The notes under the pieces: model-generated
Told to the model about the DNA's origin: nothing
What the model saw: only the letters and a program-made list of their open reading frames with translations
Database searches by the model: none
Assembly: GCA_964019335.1 (NCBI GenBank)
Contig: OZ025696.1
Location: 434,001-498,000 of the forward strand
From: Diplonema japonicum
Taxonomy: Eukaryota; Euglenozoa; Diplonemea; Diplonemida; Diplonemidae
Reading direction: 5' to 3'
DNA: 64,000 bases
Shown here: in pieces, positions 57,352-64,000 of the stretch
Numbering within the stretch: the first letter of the stretch is position 1
How the letters are laid out: each line of letters opens with the position of its first letter
Translations under genes and position numbers: made by a program

Positions 57352-58790
57352 CTCTTTCTTTTTTATCACACTTTCCTGTTTTTCTTTCTTTTTTTTCCCC
57401 CCCCCACCCCCAAATCGATGAGTTGCGCTTTACATCACATTGCGCGTGTTGTATCCAAGATGTCCACCTGCGTTCATCGTACTAGGCTAAAAGCTAAAGG
57501 TGCGCAACAGGCTAAGAGCTAAAGTTGCGCAGCATCCGCAGGTGAAGAGGTTACTCGTGGCTGCCGACAAATTCAGCCTTGAGCCCGAGGAATGGAACGC
57601 TTGCGGTAATCTAGCATCCATCGCATTGGTCACCTGGTACAGTGGTGCAACGTGTGCCAGCCCCCTGCAGCACAAGCCACACTGGCCAGCTTCGGCGCAT
57701 CTGCTGCTGGTATAGAGAGAATCATAGCCAAAGTTTGGGTATTGTTTGGATTCGAGGCACCGCGAAGATGCACGATGTCCATGCTTAAAGGAACCATTCC
57801 AGTGGGAGAGTACTTGCTTCTGCGCTTGAAGGGGTACCTGTAGGATGCACCCGATCGGGACGGCATTCGTCGTTTGGAGACAGGGCACGTGAAGGGGGGG
57901 GAATAGATGACACGAAGAAAGATACAAAAAAGAAAAAGGAAAGGGGGGAAATTTGGGATAAATAAATAAACGGAGGGGGGGGGGGGGGGGGGTGTTTTCA
58001 TACTTGAAACCGTTGTTGGGGGCCTTACAAGGGGAACGGAGGAGTTCCCCTGTGTCCCCTACTTTCTTTCCATCTGGTTTTGGAGGGCGTCTTGTTGGGG
58101 ATTCTATTTTTGTCACTAAGCAGAAACCCCCGCAGGGTAGGTGACTAGGCAACTACACAGAAGATACGGGATAGGCAGGATAGGGGTGGGGTACTAAAGG
58201 TTACGTGAAGCGAGATCTGTATCTTCAAATTGAGATAGTTTCTCGCTTTTTTTTTTTTTTTTTCTCTTCTACCTCCGATAGGTTGCAAGTATGGTTCATA
58301 AACATAATAGCTGTGGGAATAGATGCTATTTCTTTTTTCTGAAAAACTTACTAATTAAGTGGCAAACGTAAAAAAAGGGGGGGGAGAAGAAGAAAAGGCT
58401 TTTACTACCAAAAAGAAATCCCATTCTGGGAATTAAGTGAATGTTTGCCTTTTTTTTGGGGGGGGGGGTAGCGCTTTTTTTTTGGGGGGAATATTAAGTG
58501 AAATAACCCCTTATTTTTAATTTTTCCTCTTCATTCATAGTCCCTTCTCTTTCCATCTTTTTTTTTTTGAACTAAATTTGGAGATTCTCTCCCATCCTTT
58601 CCTTTATTGTTTGTTTTTTTTTCTTTTCTTTTTTTTTTTTCCTTTCTTCCTCCCCCTCGTTCTTTTCTAATGGGAAAAAACTTATACAGGGAAGTGGGTG
58701 GGGTGTTTTCATCTTTTCCGGTTCTAATCGGCTTTCTGGTTCCTTTCTTCAACGCACTGCCTGTTGACTATTCTCCGTTCCACTACCAAC
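57352..58790. other. 1.4 kb gap upstream of the GDP-sugar phosphorylase gene
   Basis: It contains the purine-rich leader, AGs after CTTTAGCTTTTAG (about 57485-57500), a G run (57977-57992) and further homopolymers. Plus-strand frames at 57500-57843 (FSLEPEEWNACGNLASIAL..., TLASFGASAAGIERIIAKVW) look faintly like a broken transposase end, but no family can be named. No host gene is seen. Confidence 0.4.
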
Positions 58791-60737
58791 TCACACACCA
58801 TAAGCAGAGCTCTGCCACCTGGGAGGGGGCTGATTGTAATTCAAGCTTAGCCGCGAGGCCTCAGAGGAGAGAGACTGAGACAGCTCGCTGAGCTCCTGCC
58901 TCACACGTGCCACGCTATGCGTAGTGCGCTCATAACTGTCGGCAAGACGCTCTGCTTCTTGTAGCTTCTCCTTGAAAGCATGCACCTCCCGTTGGTACTG
59001 TTTGTGTTCCCGCCGCCTCGCCCGCTCGTTGTGCTGGTAGTGCCGTGTGAACATCTTGGACAGCCGCGATATACCTGACGCTTCCTTAGCACGCACCGGT
59101 ACCACAGCCCTCCCTTCTACCGCATCAAGCATTCGTCCACACATCATTTGGATGCTGTGGATCTCTTCCTCAAGGCCTGTGTTCTTCGGCTGCTCTGTTG
59201 GTTTGAAGATCCTCCGCCTGCGGGACCCGCTCAAGGTGACGGGGACAGCGACAGGGCCTTGCATCTTGGAGTTGATCAATTCTTGGGTTTCGAGAATTTT
59301 CAACTGCGCACGCTGGTGCTCTTCGATCTCCTTGTGCACGTCTTTTATGCTCTGCAGGTGCTGGGTCAGGACCTCTTTCACGACACTGCGCTCGCTGCCC
59401 ACGGACGGCGACGCAGACCGTTGCGCTTGTGCCTTCACAGGGGGCGACCAGCCTGCATCGAGCAACTGCTTCATGTCAACACCTTGCAGCGGAGACGGTT
59501 GGTATGAAGTAGATGAGCCGGTTCTCTGAAGGAGCTCGGGGGATTGCGATGGGGCACGCAGTATGGACACAGGTGAGGGGGTGCGGGGGACTGCGAAGGT
59601 CTCTCTTTCTTGTATCGCGGTGATTTCTTCTTGCTGCCTGCGGATGGTCTCCTGCTGGTTGATGATTTCGTCCTGAAGCTCCTTCTGCTGCCGCAGCAGA
59701 TCGCAGGTGATCCTATGAGTGTCGAGGGCACGCTCTGCTGCGTCCTGGTCCTCACGAGTCACGCGGGGTGATGGTTCGGCTTCTTCCTTTTCCTCACGTG
59801 GCGGTGGTGGTGGTTTCGAACCCCTGCGCTCCTGTCGTTCTATGAACTCTGTCAGAAAGCTCAGCTCCTCTTCTTTGTTGGGGTAGAGCCTGTTCAGTGC
59901 CATGGCGATATCCCGCTCCTTTCCCTTGTTGTTGTAGAGCACTTTCGGAACAGTCTTCGCCCTATCGTCGCTCTGCCGATCGTCCATGTCGTAGTAGAAG
60001 TCTTGCAGTCTCCTAGCCAGCTCTGCACGCTCAGGGTCCAGCTTCATCATGTAATCAATGGGTGGGCTGTCGGGGCCGTACTTGTCTATGTATTTTTTGA
60101 GCCAGATGAGGTTTTTCTTCTGTCCGTCTCCGTAGCTTGTCATAAGCTTCTTGTAAAAGTCTGAGGGGCATGTTTTGTAGTGCTCCCATATGGTGGGGAC
60201 TCTTGGTAGGTTAGCGGGTGCAGTGAGTTCGTAGAACTGCGACAACCTATCGACCGCGTCGTCGTCTGTCTCTGGCAGTCCAGGGCTGATTTGTGGTTCG
60301 TTGTCCTCTTCTTCTGGTTCTTCTTCTTCTTCTTCTTCTCTTTCTTCTTCTCTCTCCTCCGGTGGGGGGGTCTGCTGTCTCTTTTTTTTCGGCGGTTCTT
60401 CCTCTTCCTCCTCCTCTTTCTCCTCTTTCTTTTTCTTTTTGGGTTTTTCCTCCTTCTCTTTTTCTTTCTCTTGTTTTTCCACGAACTCTATCCACTCGTC
60501 CAGCCACTTCAGCTCATTGACGAGATCGCCGTACTTAGTCTCCAGTGCTGTGTAGAGTGCCTGGGGGTTCCCGTTGTACTTTTTGTTTTTCAAGATGTTT
60601 GCAGCAGAGCCCACTTTGTTCTTGTGTCCCTCCCTCGCAGCAAGTTTGAAGAAGCCGTCCAGCTTCTTAGCCATCTTTTCATCTGTAAAGTCTTCCTCCG
60701 TTTTTGCCTTGTTCCGTCGTAAGCCTTTGAACACCAT
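58791..60737 (-). CDS. Coiled-coil protein with three 'FY...YG' repeats, cytoskeleton-like
   Basis: 648 residues, no signal peptide. Three degenerate units of about 62 residues lie at 25-87, 161-222 and 241-302. Each reads roughly L..F(Y)...-V..I...Y-x-L...YG/YP-x-L.WL..(F)I. Between units one and two is a highly charged Lys/Glu block with prolines (88-150). Residues about 325-390 are a coiled coil (RQQKELQDEIINQQETIRRQ), followed by a Ser/Pro-rich linker. The C-terminal 180 residues are helical and basic (RHYQHNERARRREHKQYQRE, LRQELSELSQSL). Similar 'FYxxY...KYG' repeats occur, as I recall, in trypanosomatid flagellar and basal-body proteins, which supports a kinetoplastid origin and a cytoskeletal role. 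That is an inference. Confidence 0.8.
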   Translation of the reverse strand: MVFKGLRRNKAKTEEDFTDEKMAKKLDGFFKLAAREGHKNKVGSAANILKNKKYNGNPQALYTALETKYGDLVNELKWLDEWIEFVEKQEKEKEKEEKPKKKKKEEKEEEEEEEPPKKKRQQTPPPEEREEEREEEEEEEPEEEDNEPQISPGLPETDDDAVDRLSQFYELTAPANLPRVPTIWEHYKTCPSDFYKKLMTSYGDGQKKNLIWLKKYIDKYGPDSPPIDYMMKLDPERAELARRLQDFYYDMDDRQSDDRAKTVPKVLYNNKGKERDIAMALNRLYPNKEEELSFLTEFIERQERRGSKPPPPPREEKEEAEPSPRVTREDQDAAERALDTHRITCDLLRQQKELQDEIINQQETIRRQQEEITAIQERETFAVPRTPSPVSILRAPSQSPELLQRTGSSTSYQPSPLQGVDMKQLLDAGWSPPVKAQAQRSASPSVGSERSVVKEVLTQHLQSIKDVHKEIEEHQRAQLKILETQELINSKMQGPVAVPVTLSGSRRRRIFKPTEQPKNTGLEEEIHSIQMMCGRMLDAVEGRAVVPVRAKEASGISRLSKMFTRHYQHNERARRREHKQYQREVHAFKEKLQEAERLADSYERTTHSVARVRQELSELSQSLSSEASRLSLNYNQPPPRWQSSAYGV

Positions 60738-62984
60738 GTCCTATTCACATTTTTTTCTTTTCCTCTTTCTACTGTTCTTTTTTTTTTTTTCTTTTTTTTT
60801 TCTTGAACCCTAAGTTCAGGGATATGCTCAAAACCAACCCCCTTTAATTTGAGAAAGCCCAAGGCCTATCATTTAGGGGGAAAAGTCATCAGACCTGTCC
60901 CCAAGGCTTCATGACCCCAATGTATAAGGACTGTTGGGAAGAGCAGCAAGAGGATCCCCAGTAGGAGTGAAAGGCATTTAAAACATGGGGGCGAAAACTT
61001 GGGGGGCTCAAGGCTAGCACACGTTTTTTTGCAGTTTTTAAAGCAGAAAAGAAAAAAATGACAACAGGTTTATAAATAAATAAAGAAGAAGAAAAATATA
61101 GACATTTAGGATTTGCGTGTACACACTCACCCAGCGAGTCTTGCGGCTTTAAAAAAAGAGGGTGGGAGTGGGGGTGGTTCTTCCACATGAGAGGAATTGG
61201 GACAGAAGGCACCTCACACATGGGGCATGGAAAACTCCAAATACTCATGGCCTGACCTGCTAAGGTCATTTGAAGAGGTGCACTTGTCCCATCTTCTTGT
61301 TGGTTTCATCTCCGTGTGTAAGCAGGTGCGGACACCACAGTAACCTTGGTGTGTTCGCAAGCAGCAAAAAAAGGGGGAAATAAAAAAAAATTAAAGGGGG
61401 AGAAAGAATGAGAAGAGCTAGCCTTTCCTTTTTTTTTTTTTTTTTTTTTTTTTCTTCCAATTAGTTCTTAATGTATCATTGTGTACTGCAACGTTCTTTG
61501 AAAATTTTAATTTACGAACCCTTTTTTTTTTTTTTTTTTATTCTTCTTTTCTTTTTTTTTTTTTTTTTTTTTTCGCTTCATTTTTTTTTTCGTTCTTTTT
61601 CTCAAAACTGCAAAGAGAAATACTGGTATTATCAAGGGTGGTCGCTTTTCACTGTGGGGAGTAGCCAACCTTTAGAAAAAAAAAAGAAGAAAGAAGAAGA
61701 AGGAGACAAAAAAAAAAAGAAAAAGGGGAACGAGGAGTGGAACTTTATTTTTATTTATTTTTTTTTCTTTTTATTTTTTTTTTTTTCTTTTGCTTAAATT
61801 GTGTTTTAAAATATCCTGCTTCCCTGGCCTCGGATAAAAAAAGAAAATGGGGTTGGGGAAGGGGGCGAGAGGAAAGGGTGAATAACCTTGCATTATTAAC
61901 AGCAGACAAGGAAAAGAAAACAAGTAAACAAGAGTGAAAGGGGTGGAGCGGGGAGAAAGTTAAGGGGGTGGCTGGACATGTTTGTTGTACATTCTTTCTT
62001 GCACTTCTGTGCTCCAAACAAGCAAAACAACTTTTTTTCCGTTTTCTTTTCTTTTTCTGGAGGTTTCATCACAAACTTGCATGTCCACAGCCTTAAGCGC
62101 GTTAATGCCTACAAGGATCGCTTTTTCTTTTTTTTTTTTTTTAAATTACCACTGGTTTACCAAGGGAGGGATGAGCTCTCTCCTTTCATTACTCAATCCA
62201 TACGATCCATGCAAGAAAAAAAGAAGAGGAGGAGGAAGAAGGGGGAGGGGGATTTCCCATTTATTTTCTGTTCTTTTTCTCGGGGTTAAAACACCCTTTG
62301 CTCTCAAACCGGTAGACCCCAGAAGAAGCAAGAACCCTGTGGTAACAGGAGAAAGAAAAGAAGAAAAAAAAAGAAAATAATATGTTTTCTCTGTTAGGGT
62401 CCAAAGACCTAGTTCTGTGTGTCTTCTCTCTCTTCCGGGGCTTGCGGGCTTTGAGCAGGTGTCGCTTTGTTGTAAACCTCTTAGTTATTTTCAGGTAAAA
62501 GGGTACGTGAAAAGTAAAAAAAAGAGATATAAAAAGGTATCGAAATACTTTTTTTTCCGGGCACGTAAGAGGTTTACAGCATTGCTTTTTTTTTTTTTTT
62601 TTTTTTTTTTCTTTCTTTTTTGGAAAACAAAAAGCAGGCATGTGAGTGTTGCATGCTCAGGGGGGAGGGGGTAAATTAAATACGAGAAACGAGATAAATT
62701 CAAGGGAGGAGGGAGGAGGGAGGAGGGAGGAGGGAGGAGGGAGGAGGGAGGAGGGAGAAGGAGAAGGAAAAGAAAAGGCCGATATAAATAAAAAGGAGGG
62801 ATAAAATCCTGAGAAGGGCTAGGCCGACACTACAGAGAGGTCTTGCAGCCATGGCAATTCTCATTGTAAACAAGCCCTTAGCTTCATCTTTAAAAAAAGG
62901 GGGGGGGGGCGAGGAAAAAAAGGGGGGAAGGAAAAGGAAACCCTCTTCTAACAGAGAAATACTCACTGTTACTGCCTGTCCTTC

Positions 62985-63016
<32 letters not shown>

Positions 63017-63113
63017 CCTTCTTGCAACAAGGGCCAAGGCGTAATCACGAGAACTTACTCTAGCAGAAACATGAAAAGCCCTTCTTTTTCCTTTTTTTTT
63101 TTTTTCCCTTCTT
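60738..63113. other. 2.4 kb gap between the repeat protein and the copper transporter
   Basis: Many T and A runs (61429-61453, 61522-61573, 62588-62610, 62993-63016) and a 7-base minisatellite (62702-62757). The 126-residue minus frame at 60889-61269 has an ATG but no domain and ordinary non-coding composition; I do not call it. Probable 3' UTR of the copper transporter lies near 63113. Confidence 0.5.
62702..62757. repeat. (GGGAGGA)n minisatellite, about 8 units
   Basis: A 7-base unit repeated almost perfectly. The plus strand can form G-quadruplexes; the coding strand is a C/T tract. Confidence 0.9.
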
Positions 63114-63815
63114 TTAATTGCAGCAAGTCGGTTCTGAGGTCGACTTCTTGGGAGCTTCATCATCATTGCCTGATGCCTTCTTGCTCAAAAAGAAGTGGAG
63201 GTAGGCTTGCCAAGCCAGCCAGCCCAGCCACAAGCCAAAAACAACGGCTAAGAAAAGCCCAACATTCATTGTCATTGCAATCAACATAAGGAAGTACCCA
63301 AGGGTGATACAGAACAGCATCAGGAAGGCACGGAAGGGGAAGGGCATCTCGACCTCACGAGCCACATTGTTTGTGAAGCCGCAGATGGCGCCGGCAATGA
63401 GAGTGAAGATGACGGCAAAGGCATACATCCCTTCAGAGGTGACCTTCCACTCGTCAAAGAGGATAGTCGTTCGGTGCGAGTTGTAGAAGGTCATGGGTGC
63501 CATCTCCATGAGATGTGCAGCACCTGGGGTGGGGGTGCCTCCTGCCTCCACTGAGTTCATGCAATGGCCCATTCTGACACTCCAGTCACACTTCTCGCAG
63601 TTGCTGGTCTGACCTGCACACATATCCATCTCCATCATGCACTCCCCCTTGTCCATCTTGCACCCGTCCATTGCCATGCACATTGTGTGGTTGTGTGCGC
63701 TGCAGTCGTCCTCCATCGCCATGCACCTCCCACCGTGTGACATGCATTTCATGCAGTGCATCTTGTCCTTCTCGATGCAGGACGCCAAGACCGCTATGGC
63801 GAGCAAGGTCAGCAT
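63114..63815 (-). CDS. CTR-family copper transporter
   Basis: 233 residues. A short signal peptide (about 1-13) is followed by an extracellular Met/Cys/His-rich domain (19-105: MHCMKCMSHGGRCMAM, HNHTMCMAMDGC, MMEMDMC) suited to Cu(I). The CTR signature MAPMTFYNSHRTTILFDEW (105-123) leads into TM1 (about 127-147). TM2 (about 161-182) carries the M-x3-M selectivity motif (Met177, Met181), and TM3 (about 183-206) has the G-x3-G packing motif (Gly194, Gly198). The C-terminus ends in CCN, a Cys tail like the metal-binding ends of other CTRs. All hallmark residues are present, so a trimeric plasma- or vacuolar-membrane Cu(I) channel is very likely. The ATG follows a pure A leader and a strong acceptor at 63911-63940. 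Confidence 0.95.
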   Translation of the reverse strand: MLTLLAIAVLASCIEKDKMHCMKCMSHGGRCMAMEDDCSAHNHTMCMAMDGCKMDKGECMMEMDMCAGQTSNCEKCDWSVRMGHCMNSVEAGGTPTPGAAHLMEMAPMTFYNSHRTTILFDEWKVTSEGMYAFAVIFTLIAGAICGFTNNVAREVEMPFPFRAFLMLFCITLGYFLMLIAMTMNVGLFLAVVFGLWLGWLAWQAYLHFFLSKKASGNDDEAPKKSTSEPTCCN

Positions 63816-63910
63816 TTTCTTTTTTTTTTTTTTTTTTTTTTTTGTGTTGGTAGTTAACAGTCTTGTTGTAGCATTCTCGATAAAAAGCAGCTGGGATTTT
63901 GTAAGAATAA

Positions 63911-63940
63911 CTGAAGAAGTAGTAAGAAAAAAAGAAATAT
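63911..63940 (-). promoter_or_regulatory. Probable trans-splice acceptor of the copper transporter gene
   Basis: The minus strand reads TTTCTTTTTTTCTTACTACT, then TCTTCAG, about 95 bases before the ATG. This is a clear polypyrimidine tract plus AG. Confidence 0.6.
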
Positions 63941-64000
63941 ATATATGAGTTAAAGGAGGCCGGTGTTGGTGGTGCCCTGCACAAGAACTGTCTACTTGAT
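63941..64000. repeat. SINE-like dispersed repeat R2, copy 3 (cut by window end)
   Basis: TTAAAGGAGGCCGGTG, CCCTGCACAAG and CTACTTGAT match the left part of R2 copies 1 and 2. The rest lies outside the window. Confidence 0.55.

Noticed and set aside
57500-57843. Plus-strand frames faintly like a hAT transposase C-terminus
   Set aside because: Similarity is too weak to name; no terminal repeats or target duplication found around it.
57487-58152. 221-residue minus-strand frame
   Set aside because: No ATG at its start, passes through a long homopolymer (Pro run), and has no domain.
60889-61269. 126-residue minus-strand frame with ATG
   Set aside because: No domain, no conserved features, flanked by homopolymers; treated as non-coding.

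Overview
Organism. The window looks like nuclear DNA of a unicellular eukaryote with kinetoplastid-type genome architecture, most likely a free-living bodonid-like euglenozoan. All 18 recognisable host genes lie on the minus strand and appear intronless. Upstream of many start codons the coding strand shows the same layout: a pyrimidine-rich tract, an AG, a short A-rich leader, then ATG. This fits polycistronic transcription with spliced-leader trans-splicing. Two gene types also fit: receptor-type nucleotide cyclases with an extracellular ligand domain, one membrane span and a GRESAG4-like catalytic domain, and a coiled-coil protein with 'FY...YG' repeats like those of trypanosomatid cytoskeletal proteins. 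A dinoflagellate-like origin is the main alternative.

Layout, given left to right although transcription runs right to left. 1-1187 is the 5' part of a secreted protein with tandem CAP domains that runs off the window. 1322-1735 is an ArsC-type reductase. 2691-5817 holds two paralogous secreted pectin acetylesterase/Notum-type hydrolases. About 5895-26412 is a large tandem segmental duplication. Each unit carries a giant membrane-anchored astacin-type metalloprotease (8682-13019 and 18944-23494) and an identical four-span membrane protein (16500-17249 and 25598-26347), and the two units have since received different insertions. 27928-34552 is a compact cluster: a large coiled-coil protein, a CobW-type GTPase, a Rev1-like Y-family polymerase and a tiny zinc-finger protein ending one base before the polymerase ATG. 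35.1-37.5 kb is a nest of inverted-repeat elements and a decayed DDE transposon. 37663-54263 holds three receptor cyclases, with a 6 kb gap after the second that contains a decayed piggyBac-like transposon. 54359-63815 holds a discoidin/BTB protein, a HIT-type GDP-sugar phosphorylase, the repeat/coiled-coil protein and a CTR copper transporter.

How the genes work together. There is no single pathway. Much of the host content is surface or secreted: CAP, acetylesterases, astacins, four-span protein, receptor cyclases and copper transporter. That suits a phagotroph or surface-feeding protist. The receptor cyclases join a BMP/PnrA-type (nucleoside-binding) ectodomain to an apparently active adenylyl cyclase and a second, catalytically dead cyclase-like domain.

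Most notable. The intergenic DNA holds several class II DNA transposon families: a pogo/mariner-like family with TA target sites, a piggyBac-like family with TTAA, and several MITE or foldback families, one with an embedded tRNA-like unit. The tandem duplication supplies natural empty sites that show some of these insertions directly. DNA transposons are, as far as I know, unusual for kinetoplastids, whose described mobile elements are mostly retroelements.
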